The notes: generated by a model from the letters alone, not told the origin. A stretch of 64,000 nucleotides of DNA from Deltaproteobacteria bacterium (GCA_002747175.1 PDTK01000028.1:84237-148236); one strand, 5' to 3'. Positions 38,633 through 48,532 are shown, numbered from the stretch's first letter. Numbers and translations: made by a program.

Positions 38633-38653
38633 GAATGCTATATATGGCTGTCC

Positions 38654-38690
38654 AGAAAAAAGAAGGGATCCTTAAGATCCCTTCTTTTGA
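38654..38690. terminator. Strong bidirectional intrinsic terminator
   Basis: AAGAAGGGATC (38660-38670) pairs perfectly with GATCCCTTCTT (38676-38686) around a CTTAA loop. On the minus strand it is followed by TTTTTT, on the plus strand by TT. It lies 70 nt after the stop of the 616-aa protein gene and insulates it from the genes beyond. Confidence 0.85.
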
Positions 38691-38757
38691 TTCAACAATG
38701 TGGTGCCGATGCCCGGCAAGTGTATTGGGACCGGCCAGGCATCGGTGTTTTATGCGA

Positions 38758-40608
38758 TTAGTAGTTCCAGGCGGCCACAGCACCACCAGCGACACCATAA
38801 GCGGTGTAGCCCGTGCTGTCGCTGCCGTCACCAGTCATGGCAAAACCACCGGCAGAGCCGAAGTTGGTGATGACCACGATGTGTCCGGCTGCATCACCCA
38901 GGGTACCGGCATTGCCGGGATCCGCCGTCAGGTTGGTCAGCAGATCGGCACCGCCGAGAACGACAATACCGCCGGCAGCGATTTCCGGCGTGGTGTAAGT
39001 ACCCATATCGCCGTCAGCCTCGTAGAAGGTGACAGTGGCGGTACCGGCGTTAGCGGAGGGGTTGCCGATGGTCATACCGAACCACCACCCCTGGCTTCCG
39101 TCCAGAGCAACGGTATAGGGATAATACAGGGTGGTGTTGGGAACGGCTGCGGCACAGGTGTCCACGAAGGTTGCGATGACGCGAGAATCCGTGAAAATCA
39201 AGCCACAGGGCAGTTTCCACAGTTCAACGGTCACGGTGACTTCGTCGCCGGCCACAAACTGATCGGCGTCATAGTAAACCTGCGGCGTATCGAGCCATAT
39301 CTTATTGTACGTATCGACATTGCTGAAAGCGTTGGAGGTCAGGACGGTCCACTCTTCATCGGCATCGAACTCACCACAAGCGGCGCCTCTGGGTGTCACA
39401 CTGGCGGCCACGCCGCTTTCCGTGGCAACCGTCCAACCGGTGGAGACATTGGTTCCGTCGCCATCACAAGGATCTTCCGTGCCCGGCAGAGTGCCGTTGA
39501 TGAAAGTCGGTTGGCCTCCCCAGTAAGCACCGTTACCGGAAACGATCATGCGGACCCGGTATTGGTCTCCGGAGTTGCCCCAGTTGCCGGTGTTGTTGGT
39601 GAGAATCAGGTCGTTACCGGCCCATCCATCGGTCTGGCAGTAGTTGCTGCCATCCATGTAGTCGAACATACAATTGGCGTTCTGGCCGCCGGTGAAAGGC
39701 ACGTAGTCCTGCAGTTCACCCTTACAGGCTTCCAGGGTAATCGAAGTGGCCGAGATCAGGTGAGCCACCTGGGGGTTGGCCGGGTTGAAGGTCAAAAAGT
39801 TGTTCCCGGAAACGCCACCGGAGTTGATGCTCACGTTGACGGTGGAACCGCTGTAAACTTCGGTGTCAGCCTGGATGCAGTAGCTGTTGTCCGTATCGTT
39901 GTTAACCTGCAGGAAGTCGGCACCTGCCGGGGCATCACCGTAGAAGCCGTTGATGGCGGCCGGGGTACCGGTGGGGGTGTCGTTGAAAGCGTAGCGGCCG
40001 GCAGCGGCGTTGCCGTCGAAACCGTCAAACAGTTTCAACTGGAAGCTAGCGTCAGCACTGACGGTGAATGTAGAGGTACCGTCGTAGTTGGCTGCGGCGC
40101 CAACGCCGCCGTTGCCAACCGTAGTGTTGTCGGAGTCGTAGACATCGATGCGCATCCGGTTGGAACCGGCGGTGCCGCGAACACGGAAGAACATCTCGGT
40201 ACCGGCAACAACAACATTACCTGCTGCACCGTCAGAACCATGATCGTTGATGCCCCAGATGGTGTTGTCGATGGATGCGCCATCGGCAGCAACGGAAATC
40301 GTGCCATTGAAACCGCCAGGACCAGGAACGGCGTTGGTGGCGGTTCCATTACCGGTGACCACAAAGTCGAAGCTGGAGCACAGGGTCACGCCCAAGGGCA
40401 GGTCGGCGGTCCACCAGTCACCGTCTCGGAGCACGGTGCCGGAATCGAAGATAAAGGTGATATTACCGGCTTTTTCACACGCGTTCTCGGCACCGGTGAT
40501 ACCTTCGGAGTTGGTCTTTACCTCAACCTGCTGGGCAGCCATACTCACGGAAGCGATACCGACAACCATGAAAAGAGCCGCGATTACTGCAATCAGTTTC
40601 TTCATCAT
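38758..40608 (-). CDS. Secreted acidic Asn/Gly/Thr-rich surface protein (S-layer or adhesin-like)
   Basis: 616 aa; signal peptide MMKKLIAVIAALFMVVGIASVSMA, start backed by GGAGG (40611-40615). The mature protein is very poor in Lys and Arg, rich in Gly, Asn, Thr, Asp and Ala, and contains about ten cysteines. Its C-terminal part ('GSQGWWFGMTIGNPSANAGTATVTFYEADG') repeats the beta module of the 822-aa protein. Strong SD and a strong terminator suggest high expression. A 665-aa open frame on the opposite strand is a compositional shadow. Function unproven; a cell-surface structural protein is the best guess. Confidence 0.75.
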   Translation of the reverse strand: MMKKLIAVIAALFMVVGIASVSMAAQQVEVKTNSEGITGAENACEKAGNITFIFDSGTVLRDGDWWTADLPLGVTLCSSFDFVVTGNGTATNAVPGPGGFNGTISVAADGASIDNTIWGINDHGSDGAAGNVVVAGTEMFFRVRGTAGSNRMRIDVYDSDNTTVGNGGVGAAANYDGTSTFTVSADASFQLKLFDGFDGNAAAGRYAFNDTPTGTPAAINGFYGDAPAGADFLQVNNDTDNSYCIQADTEVYSGSTVNVSINSGGVSGNNFLTFNPANPQVAHLISATSITLEACKGELQDYVPFTGGQNANCMFDYMDGSNYCQTDGWAGNDLILTNNTGNWGNSGDQYRVRMIVSGNGAYWGGQPTFINGTLPGTEDPCDGDGTNVSTGWTVATESGVAASVTPRGAACGEFDADEEWTVLTSNAFSNVDTYNKIWLDTPQVYYDADQFVAGDEVTVTVELWKLPCGLIFTDSRVIATFVDTCAAAVPNTTLYYPYTVALDGSQGWWFGMTIGNPSANAGTATVTFYEADGDMGTYTTPEIAAGGIVVLGGADLLTNLTADPGNAGTLGDAAGHIVVITNFGSAGGFAMTGDGSDSTGYTAYGVAGGAVAAWNY

Positions 40609-40807
40609 TCCTCCAAAAAATTAATCGATTAAAATGGTTAAACTTAATGCATCAAGACATGTGGAACAAGAAAAGCACCTTCGATTTTTTTCCGCATCAC
40701 CTCCTTTGGAATTCTTGTTGGGCGGACACTTTTTCGCGCACCCTCGTTAAGGTTGACGATTGCGATCGTATGTACCCGCCGGCAGGCATAATCAATGCCG
40801 TCGATGT

Positions 40808-42199
40808 TCATTGCCAACTGGCAAGGTTTGTATCGATGTTTTTGCCAAACCAGCTATTACCACCTTCGATGATCCTCCAGAACTCATCGTCCACGACCTG
40901 TGGCCACACAACGATGCGCGTATCACCAGGACCCAATATCAAATCCACACCTCCGGAAAAATCGGTTGTCCGGGAAAGCTGGCGATGCGGATAATCGACA
41001 AACAGGGGCACGCCTGGCACCTGCTCGCCGGCATCGAACAAATCGTTGTTGTTTTGATCTTCATAAACAACGCCAAGCAGGTGTATATCCTGCAAGGTGG
41101 TGGGCGCGGCCGCATCAATGGTGACAATGTATAATGGCTTGACGGCGGTGCCGGATCCGGGCCGCATCAGGCGCAAGCCGATACCGATTTCGGTTGCCGT
41201 TGGATCGAGAATCGCCGGAATCGATATTGAATCGGATTCAACCGCGCGGATCAGGATCTGCCTGAATATCTGCCGGGTCACCGCTTCGACACTGTTCTCG
41301 TCGGAAATGGCGATCATTTCGATGCTTTCACTGTAAGCCAGAGCCTGGTAGCCGGCCTCTGCAATGCGCTCGCCGGCAGACAAACCGTTGTTGCTGTATT
41401 GATCGATGTACTGGAAGACGGCCATCTCCTCGGTGTGCCGCCTGGCAGCGTTGAATAGGCGAACATTGGGTACCAGGGCATCCAAATCGAGCCTGATCAT
41501 GATTTCGGCAATATCGGGTCTTTTCTTTAAAAAAGATTTGATTTCAATGCCTGCGTCCGACATTACAGCCGCCGGCTGACTGCGCAATTGATTAACCAAA
41601 TGCACCAACGTAGCCTCAGCCAGTTCATAGGCATCTGCCACGCCACTGGGCGGAGAGCTGAAATCGCAGGTTGCCAGGTAGGCGTTGTAGGTCGTGCCAT
41701 CGAGGGTCAACAGGCCCGCCTGAATGCCGACACCCACGTGGGTCAGCGCCGGATTGAAAAGAATCTGTGCGTCAGTTTCAAGCATATTGTTATAAAGGAT
41801 ATCGACGGCCCTGCCCGGTTCCATGAAGTTCCTGAACACCACCACACCGATTGTTTCCTCGATCAGCAACGCGCTGTATCCATCGGCGTCCAAACGCGCC
41901 TGGACCTTTTTCCCCTGGAGATCAATTTTACTCACATAGCCACCGGCCAGCATATTCACAGTATGCTCCCTGGCCGAGCGGCATAAACGCTCATTGACAA
42001 TCAACGGGTCGAGTCTTTCTGCGCCCCCTGAAGTCACCGGTTCCAGCGACCGCCCTGCGTTGATGGCATCCATCAACATGATTTCCATCCCGGTCGATTC
42101 AAAGGCGCCAGCCGGACATACGAAGAAAACGAGCGACAGCGACAGCAACAGCACGGCAACATTCGAAGTTGGGTATATAGAAATCGGGCGAAGTGTCAT
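40808..42199 (-). CDS. Exported protein with two CAP/SCP-like domains and a C-terminal SdrD-B-like module
   Basis: 463 aa. Signal peptide 'VAVLLLSLSLVFFVCPAGA'. Two successive CAP-type regions: residues about 40-185 ('INAGRSLEP', 'LCRSAREHTVNMLAGGYVSK', 'ALTHVGVGI') and about 190-370 ('HLVNQLRSQP', 'LFNAARRHTEEMAVF', 'TATEIGIGL'). The end has 'LGVVYEDQNNNDLFDAGEQVPGVPLFVDY', a calcium-binding prealbumin-like repeat. Likely secreted, role unknown. Codons resemble neighbours; no frameshift. Confidence 0.75.
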   Translation of the reverse strand: MTLRPISIYPTSNVAVLLLSLSLVFFVCPAGAFESTGMEIMLMDAINAGRSLEPVTSGGAERLDPLIVNERLCRSAREHTVNMLAGGYVSKIDLQGKKVQARLDADGYSALLIEETIGVVVFRNFMEPGRAVDILYNNMLETDAQILFNPALTHVGVGIQAGLLTLDGTTYNAYLATCDFSSPPSGVADAYELAEATLVHLVNQLRSQPAAVMSDAGIEIKSFLKKRPDIAEIMIRLDLDALVPNVRLFNAARRHTEEMAVFQYIDQYSNNGLSAGERIAEAGYQALAYSESIEMIAISDENSVEAVTRQIFRQILIRAVESDSISIPAILDPTATEIGIGLRLMRPGSGTAVKPLYIVTIDAAAPTTLQDIHLLGVVYEDQNNNDLFDAGEQVPGVPLFVDYPHRQLSRTTDFSGGVDLILGPGDTRIVVWPQVVDDEFWRIIEGGNSWFGKNIDTNLASWQ

Positions 42200-42435
42200 A
42201 ACGAATAAAGTATCAGCAAATTATATGCCACATGTCCATAGCCAACGTATTTTCTGGCATGCGTCAAAGACGTATGGAATGAAAATTATTTAAATAAAAA
42301 AAATACTTACCCTGTTGAACGAACATGGATACAATTGTTTTGGTTTTGGTTTTGGTTGCAGATCATGCCGTTCGGGACAACCGATAATTGGCTATATATA
42401 GCCTGTCTTGGTCGAATATGGCCATATCAAACCTT

Positions 42436-44562
42436 TTACCAGGTGAAGGTCACGCCGGCTTCCATGGTAAAGGGATCTCCCGGGATGAAGCTATAGGTTC
42501 CCGGCGTTTGAAAGCGGGTATCAAACAAGTTTTTAATGGTCACATTCAGGTCCATATGCGGGTGCAGCCATTTTTTCAGGATCAGACTCCAGTCCAGGAG
42601 CCAGACATCGTCGGCACGGTCCACCCGTTCTCCACGGGGATAAATCAGATCCCGTGAACCGATATGGTGCAGCGTGGCAGCGGTGGTCAGGTATTCCAGG
42701 GGACGCCAGGTCGCCTGTATATTGAACAATTGTCTGGCCCCGGTGTCGTATGGATAGTTCAGATCGATAAAATGCTTTGTCAGGTTGCCATGTTCATCGA
42801 TATAAGCGTAGTCGTTATAACGGTATACCTCGTTGGGTCCGCTATTGTTCAGCAATGTGACCGCGGCACCCAATTCCCAGTTCCTGTGGATCTGCCAGTG
42901 CATATCGGCTTCGATACCATATATTTTCTGGGTGTTGGCATTGCTCAACCCGGCGTAGGGATCGGCGTTGACATGGCTGTCTATGGTGTTATGAAAGCCG
43001 GTCAGGGATGCGTCCAGGACATCGAACCCTGCCCATGTGCATTGAATGCTGGTGTTTTCGATTTTCTCGAGGTCGATCGAGCCAGTCTCTTCTCTCAATT
43101 GTGAGGCGTATGGTGTCCGGTAAGCAGTGCCATGAAGCAGTTTGAAGGCCCAGTCGTGCGTCGGTCTCCATACGGCGGCGGCATTGTAACTAATGGCACT
43201 GTCGTATACATCATGATCGTCATAGCGCAGCCCCACGGTCAGGTCCAGCGGCCCCAACTTGTGTGAATACTGGCCGAACACGGATGCCAGGCGCGTATCG
43301 TAGTCCACCTGCTCAAGCAGCGGCACCAGATTTTCATTGTCCGTGCCCAAAAAATCGGGCAGGTAACCGTCCCAGACCGGCGCATTGTCCACCCTGTTGT
43401 CCCGGTATGAGCACCCGCCGGTCAACAAACCCTTGCCGGACAAAAAGGTTTTGTCCACCACCAGTTCCGCATAAGCCGTCCGTTCTTCCTGTTCCACAGG
43501 TCGATTGATAATATCATAAACTGGATTGATCCACCGGTAGTCACCGCGGATACGCACCGCAGCATCGTAGCGAAGGTCATATTTGCCTTCCAGTTTGATA
43601 TAAGCCGAAGGCACACTTCTGGTTTCTAACCAGGCACTGCCGCCGTTGCCGTCGGTCATGGTATAAGGCCGCGTACAATCCGATACACGACCGGACAGGG
43701 AGAACACATCCCTGAAGGCCACCCGCCCGTATCCTTCCAGGTAATGGGCGTTGCCGGGTTCGGTCCAGCCGGCGCGTTGGCCGGGAGGAACCGCCGTTTG
43801 GTCATCGTTCCAGAAACGGACGATGTTGGCTGCGGTGTCGTCTTCCGCCCCCCGGCGGGCACTGGCCGAAAAAAATGTACTCCATCCGCCGGATTGCCGG
43901 CCGGCATGCAGATACACACCGGCCCGTTGTCCGGGACCACCGATCAGGGTCCCGGTCTCACCGCCTTGCAAGTCACTGCCGGTCAGGGGAACGATGTTGA
44001 CCACGCCGGCGAAGGCATCCGGCCCCCACAACACCGATCCCGGCCCGCGCACGATCTCAATGCGTTTGATTCCAGTCAGGGACAGTTCATGATCCAGAAA
44101 TTGCAAAGACTTGGAAATCTCCGACCCCATGGGAACGGTATCGTATAGAAACAAAACGGAACCCGGGATACCCCTGAGGTATGCCCGGGCCCCACCCTCT
44201 TTGTGTGCGATATAAAAACCTGGAATCAGGCCAAGAGCCTCTCCCACGGTCCGAAGCCCCTGTTGCTGGATCTGATCGCGGGTGATCACCTGTGCTACGG
44301 CCGGGACACTGGCGGCGCTCTCCTCCCGCCGAGTGGCGATGGTAAGCACGTCCAGGTCTTCTCCAACGAACATCAGCATGGTTTCTGAATCCGTTGCATG
44401 GGCGATTCCCGAACCGCAGGCGGAGACGAAAGGCAGCAGCAGTGCGATTAGAAAAAGCCTTTTGACCGCCTTCGGGCAACACCGAAAACGAAACCGCTTT
44501 TTACCGACACCGAAACCAATCCGATGCAAGATGCAGACAGGTAGGGACTCATTAAACATCAA
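42436..44562 (-). CDS. TonB-dependent outer-membrane receptor
   Basis: 708 aa. Signal sequence near residues 34-56, then a plug domain with 'DLDVLTIATRREESAASVPAVAQVITRDQI', 'EALGLIPGFY', 'YLRGIPGSVLFLYD', 'IEIVRGPGSVLWGPDAFAGVVNIV', and a C-terminal beta-barrel ending in the aromatic FTW. The plug hallmarks match colicin I/BtuB-like receptors. Ligand unknown. It follows the two-component operon, so that system may control it. The N-terminus before the signal is unusually long; a later start is possible. Confidence 0.93.
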   Translation of the reverse strand: MMFNESLPVCILHRIGFGVGKKRFRFRCCPKAVKRLFLIALLLPFVSACGSGIAHATDSETMLMFVGEDLDVLTIATRREESAASVPAVAQVITRDQIQQQGLRTVGEALGLIPGFYIAHKEGGARAYLRGIPGSVLFLYDTVPMGSEISKSLQFLDHELSLTGIKRIEIVRGPGSVLWGPDAFAGVVNIVPLTGSDLQGGETGTLIGGPGQRAGVYLHAGRQSGGWSTFFSASARRGAEDDTAANIVRFWNDDQTAVPPGQRAGWTEPGNAHYLEGYGRVAFRDVFSLSGRVSDCTRPYTMTDGNGGSAWLETRSVPSAYIKLEGKYDLRYDAAVRIRGDYRWINPVYDIINRPVEQEERTAYAELVVDKTFLSGKGLLTGGCSYRDNRVDNAPVWDGYLPDFLGTDNENLVPLLEQVDYDTRLASVFGQYSHKLGPLDLTVGLRYDDHDVYDSAISYNAAAVWRPTHDWAFKLLHGTAYRTPYASQLREETGSIDLEKIENTSIQCTWAGFDVLDASLTGFHNTIDSHVNADPYAGLSNANTQKIYGIEADMHWQIHRNWELGAAVTLLNNSGPNEVYRYNDYAYIDEHGNLTKHFIDLNYPYDTGARQLFNIQATWRPLEYLTTAATLHHIGSRDLIYPRGERVDRADDVWLLDWSLILKKWLHPHMDLNVTIKNLFDTRFQTPGTYSFIPGDPFTMEAGVTFTW

Positions 44563-44622
44563 AAAGGGGCCTCAATGTGATACGCATTGGATTTATTAAA
44601 AAAAATGGCATAGTAACAGAAG

Positions 44623-44634
44623 GCCGAATTCGGC
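44623..44634. promoter_or_regulatory. Perfect palindrome in the TonB receptor leader
   Basis: GCCGAATTCGGC, a 12-nt perfect palindrome between the response-regulator stop and the receptor start. Could be an operator or part of a weak terminator; no T-run follows. Confidence 0.3.
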
Positions 44635-44641
44635 ATTATCT

Positions 44642-45994
44642 TTATTTATCTCCCAACGCATTTTTCATCAACACCCGAAACCTGGCCCGCGTAACGCCTA
44701 AAAGTTCTGCCGCCCGGGTCTGATTGTTCCCGGCCAAAGCCAGGGACTGGTTGACCAGATCCCCCATCAGGGCATCCATGGAGATTCCCTGGGGGGGCAA
44801 TTGAAATCCATTGGCGCCGCCGCCACCTGAATTTTGCCCCTTTAAAAATGCGAGTGTCTCAGCGGTGATGCCGCCTTTTTCCGGGCCGAATATCGTAGCG
44901 CGTTCCATGGTATTGGCCAGTTCACGAACATTGCCGGGCCAGCTATAGCGAGTAAGCAGCCGAACGGCACTATCGGTGAGTTCCAGCGACCGCCCTTCTC
45001 CAAATTTTTGAAGAAAGTGGGTACACAGGGGCAAAATGTCTTCACGGCGCTCCCTCAATGGCGGCAATTCTATGGGGACCACGTTGATTCGGAAAAACAG
45101 ATCCTGCCGGAACCGGCCATTTTCGACCAATTCCGTCAGGTTTTGGTTGGTTGCGCAGACGATGCGGACATCCACCGAAATTTCGCGATTGCCGCCGACG
45201 CGACGGACGGTTTGCTCCTGCAAAGTACGCAGCAGCTTGGCCTGGGCCTCGAGGGGCAGGTCCCCGATTTCATCCATAAACAAGGTGCCATTGGAAGCAA
45301 ATTCAAACTTCCCCTGGGTTTGCCTGTCGGCCCCGGTAAAGGCCCCTTTTTCATATCCGAACAATTCCGACTCGACCAACTGCGAAGATATGGCGGCACA
45401 ATTGATGGCAACGAACCGATCGGCGCGGCGGTTGCTGGCATGGTGAATAAAACGTGCCAGCAACTCCTTCCCAGTCCCCGATTCACCGGTGATCAAAACA
45501 ACCGAATCGCTGCGGGCCACTTTACCGGCCAGCGCCATGACCCGATCCATGGCGGGCGAATCATGAACGATGGCGTCCGCCCCGCTGACCTGGGCGAGCT
45601 TCCGCCGCAGTTCCCGATTCTCGGACATCACCCGGGAAAGATTCAAGGTACGTGCCACGGTCAGTTGGATACGCTCTTCGTCAAAGGGCTTGGTAATATA
45701 ATCCGCTGCCCCGCCGCGCATGGCTTCAACGGCCGATTCCACCGTTGCAAACGCAGTGATAAACACGACCGGGCAGGACAAGCCCTTTTTCTTGACTTTA
45801 TCGAGCAGTTCGACGCCGCTCATACGCGGCATCTTGATGTCGGTAATAACCATGTCAAAGGGGACCGACTGGATTTTTGACCATGCATCAACGCCGTCCG
45901 ATGCGTCGTCGACCCGGTGCCCGTTGCGTTCGAGCATCATCGACAACAGGTGCCGCATTTTGTCTTCATCGTCCACGACCAGGATGTGAGCCAT
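44642..45994 (-). CDS. Sigma-54-dependent response regulator (NtrC family)
   Basis: 450 aa from ATG 45994 (GAGGA 8 nt upstream); the frame is open further but those residues overlap the kinase and are not family-like. Receiver domain 1-120 with phospho-acceptor D52; AAA+ domain with GESGTGKE and the sigma-54 contact loop GAFTGA; C-terminal Fis-type helix-turn-helix ('NNQTRAAELLGVTRARFRVLMKN'). Start overlaps the end of the kinase gene by 29 nt, so they form a cognate pair. Confidence 0.93.
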   Translation of the reverse strand: MAHILVVDDEDKMRHLLSMMLERNGHRVDDASDGVDAWSKIQSVPFDMVITDIKMPRMSGVELLDKVKKKGLSCPVVFITAFATVESAVEAMRGGAADYITKPFDEERIQLTVARTLNLSRVMSENRELRRKLAQVSGADAIVHDSPAMDRVMALAGKVARSDSVVLITGESGTGKELLARFIHHASNRRADRFVAINCAAISSQLVESELFGYEKGAFTGADRQTQGKFEFASNGTLFMDEIGDLPLEAQAKLLRTLQEQTVRRVGGNREISVDVRIVCATNQNLTELVENGRFRQDLFFRINVVPIELPPLRERREDILPLCTHFLQKFGEGRSLELTDSAVRLLTRYSWPGNVRELANTMERATIFGPEKGGITAETLAFLKGQNSGGGGANGFQLPPQGISMDALMGDLVNQSLALAGNNQTRAAELLGVTRARFRVLMKNALGDK

Positions 45995-47474
45995 GGTTGG
46001 TTTCCTCATTTGACGGCTTCGTAAAAAGCCCGGTATCTGCGTTCTCTCCATCATCACGCCGCAGTGGAATTTCCACCGTAAAAACCGCACCGGAGGGAGG
46101 GGTGTTGTCGGCCATGATATACCCGCCGTGTGATTTGCACACCTGGGCCGAAAAGGGCAGGCCCAGGCCCGAACCTTTGGATCGGGTGGTGAAAAACGGT
46201 TCGAAAATCTGGCTCTTGACTGCCGGATCAATGCCGGGCCCGTTGTCGCCGATGGTTACCCGCCATACAGCCAGGCCTTCATCGACCTCTGACCGAATGG
46301 TAATGCAGGCATCGTCCCCGGCGGATTCGATGGCGTTCTTGATGATATTGCCAAAGGCCTGGATCATCAGGTCCCGATCGACCAATGAGTGCACCTGGCG
46401 GTCCGCAGGGAGCAAATGCATGGAGATAGATACATTTTCGTTCATTATCTGAAACCGCTCAACCGTATCACCCAACATCCGGTTGAGGTCCACTTCCCGC
46501 AGCGTGGGTTTGGCCGGCTTGGCAAACTGCAAAAAGCTTTCGATCAACTGGTTCAGACGCCTGATCTCGTCTTCGATATAGGCCACCATGGTTTCATCAC
46601 TGGTCAGGTTCAAATCGGCCTTGAGCATGTCCAGCGAGCTTTTGATGATGGCCAATGGATTCTTGACCTCATGGGCCACCATTAACGAGAATTTACCCAT
46701 CTCGGCCAGGGCTTTCTGTTTCATCATGGCCCGGTTGACCTTGGCCAGATTCTCCTGGCTGGTGTTGAGGGAATCTAACATGGCGTTGAAAGACAACGCC
46801 AACGTGCGGGTTTCCGGCAATTTTCCCGGTCTTGCCCGTAATTCGACATCCCCCCTGCCGATCTGCTGTGCCGTATGGCTCAGTTGTTTCAATTCCGCAC
46901 CGATGGATCGCGATACCAAATAAAATGTAAATGCGGCCATGACCACCAGGGCAATCGAAGCCCACATAAAACGACGGGTGATGCTGTTTAACAACAAGTC
47001 AATGCCGTGGGTACTGAAATGGATACGCACCTTGCCGATATGGTTTTCGAGGGCCGGAGGAGATTGCTCGAACGGACTGTTAGACGAATACCCACCGGAT
47101 TCAAAAAGGATATTTTCATCTTTGGTTTTCTTGAAAATGACCGGTGTCTCGACCATGGCATGCGGACGCGGAACCTTGCGTGACAAATCGACGAGCGAGT
47201 TATTGTGATTGTCCAGAATATGCACGCGAGCCACATCTTTTTCTCCCAGCAAATTCAATGCCAGGCTTCTCAGACCCGCACGATCATTAATTAAGACACC
47301 GACTTCGGAATTGAGAGCCAGATATTTTGCCAGGAAGGCGATCCGCTCTTCAAAACGCTGGTGCATGAATTGGCGGGTCATATGGATGCCCACACCACCC
47401 AGGGTAAATGTCGCCGCTGCAATGAGCAGGGAGGCCGTCAGCAACAGCCTCAGGTGAATGCCTAGCCGTTTCAC
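45966..47474 (-). CDS. Membrane sensor histidine kinase
   Basis: 502 aa: TM1 about 10-32, periplasmic sensor region 33-165, TM2 170-190, HAMP 186-240, HisKA with H268 in 'LMVAHEVKNPLAI', ATPase domain with N-box 'NIIKNAIESA', 'IGDNGPGIDP' and 'RSKGSGLGLPFS'. The upstream periplasmic binding protein overlaps it by ATGA and may deliver the signal. Confidence 0.93.
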   Translation of the reverse strand: MKRLGIHLRLLLTASLLIAAATFTLGGVGIHMTRQFMHQRFEERIAFLAKYLALNSEVGVLINDRAGLRSLALNLLGEKDVARVHILDNHNNSLVDLSRKVPRPHAMVETPVIFKKTKDENILFESGGYSSNSPFEQSPPALENHIGKVRIHFSTHGIDLLLNSITRRFMWASIALVVMAAFTFYLVSRSIGAELKQLSHTAQQIGRGDVELRARPGKLPETRTLALSFNAMLDSLNTSQENLAKVNRAMMKQKALAEMGKFSLMVAHEVKNPLAIIKSSLDMLKADLNLTSDETMVAYIEDEIRRLNQLIESFLQFAKPAKPTLREVDLNRMLGDTVERFQIMNENVSISMHLLPADRQVHSLVDRDLMIQAFGNIIKNAIESAGDDACITIRSEVDEGLAVWRVTIGDNGPGIDPAVKSQIFEPFFTTRSKGSGLGLPFSAQVCKSHGGYIMADNTPPSGAVFTVEIPLRRDDGENADTGLFTKPSNEETNHGSHPGRGR

Positions 47475-48454
47475 GGTTGATTCTCCGGGCCTTGGCTGGC
47501 TGGATAGGAAAGCCCGATGGTTTCCAAAACCCGTGGGTTGATCAAAACCTCGTATGCCGGGATGGTGGGTTCGCAGACATCCTCATATAGCATCGATAGT
47601 GCCATTTCAGCCGCCTGCTTTCCCATCGTCTGGTATTTCCGAACCAGCGCGCAGGCCGCTCCGGATTCGATGAAATACCGATTGTAGCCAATGACAGCCA
47701 CATTGTTGGCCATGGCCGATTTGATAAGATAGGGAATCAGGCTCTCCGAAATAACCACGCGATCCGGAATCATCCACAAACCGCCTATGGTGGCCCAATG
47801 GTTGTTCAATACCACCGATATCTCATCGAGACTGTCGACGGCCAGCAACATCAATTCGATGCCGTTTTGCGATGCCGCCGTTTTAGCCTGAAGAGCAAAC
47901 CCCTGATTCATACCCGGATGATAAATAAGCCCGATACGTTTCAGTTCGGGCAGTTTTTCCTTGAATTCCTTGATCTGTCTTTCCGCCGGGATATTCAATC
48001 CGATGCCACACCGCCTGGCGTATCCCGGTACGACCCGCTCCGGATCCAGGACCATGGCGTACATCTTCTTCACGGCGGCCGATTGAAAACGGGTCCATAA
48101 AAATTCCATGGCCTCGGGGCCAATCGCCACGGCCAACCGTGGAGGACTGGCGCCCATTCGTTTGGCCAGCGAATCATGACCGGCGTCGTTTTGCGCGTCC
48201 ATGAACATCACGTTCAACGCCACGTCATTACGTTTGACCAACTGCTCCCGGATCCCCTGGACGGCATCCATATATGGCTTGATTTTCAACGAAACGATGA
48301 TCGTTATCCGTTCCGGATCCGTTTCTGCGGTCCATGCGGAGGCCGTCAGGGCGAGCCCTGTCAGCCAGAGCACCAGCAGCAACCCGAGGATTCGGTAACG
48401 GCCGGCCACCTGGAGGTTCAGGGGGCCATGTTTTTTACGGAAAGGTTGTTTCAC
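47471..48454 (-). CDS. ABC-type periplasmic substrate-binding protein (ABC_sub_bind family)
   Basis: 327 aa with a long basic leader and signal segment ('ILGLLLVLWLTGLALTASA'). The body matches the ABC_sub_bind family: 'ITIIVSLKIKPYMDAVQGIREQL', 'LAVAIGPEAMEF', 'RIGLIYHPGMNQGF', 'NVAVIGYNRYFIESGAACALV'. No permease or ATPase gene is nearby; instead it is coupled to a kinase-regulator pair, which suggests ligand sensing rather than transport. Confidence 0.82.
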   Translation of the reverse strand: MKQPFRKKHGPLNLQVAGRYRILGLLLVLWLTGLALTASAWTAETDPERITIIVSLKIKPYMDAVQGIREQLVKRNDVALNVMFMDAQNDAGHDSLAKRMGASPPRLAVAIGPEAMEFLWTRFQSAAVKKMYAMVLDPERVVPGYARRCGIGLNIPAERQIKEFKEKLPELKRIGLIYHPGMNQGFALQAKTAASQNGIELMLLAVDSLDEISVVLNNHWATIGGLWMIPDRVVISESLIPYLIKSAMANNVAVIGYNRYFIESGAACALVRKYQTMGKQAAEMALSMLYEDVCEPTIPAYEVLINPRVLETIGLSYPASQGPENQP

Positions 48455-48515
48455 AAGTCGGGTAGCGAGAAATGGGGTCTCGATCCGAGTCTCTCGAGGC
48501 TTGGGGCAAAATCAT

Positions 48516-48532
48516 CAATCACTCGTTGATTG
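48516..48532. terminator. Weak hairpin downstream of gspD
   Basis: CAATCA-CTCGT-TGATTG; on the minus strand it is followed by ATGATTTTG. Possible end of the type II secretion operon, but the T-run is interrupted. Confidence 0.35.

Noticed and set aside
38635..40632. 665-aa open frame on the plus strand antisense to the surface protein gene
   Set aside because: It has no signal, domain or SD. The minus frame has a signal peptide, strong SD and terminator. The antisense frame is open because of the biased codons of the real gene.
42336..42360. TTTTGG short tandem repeat between the CAP and TonB genes
   Set aside because: Only about three units; noted but too short to call a phase-variable tract.
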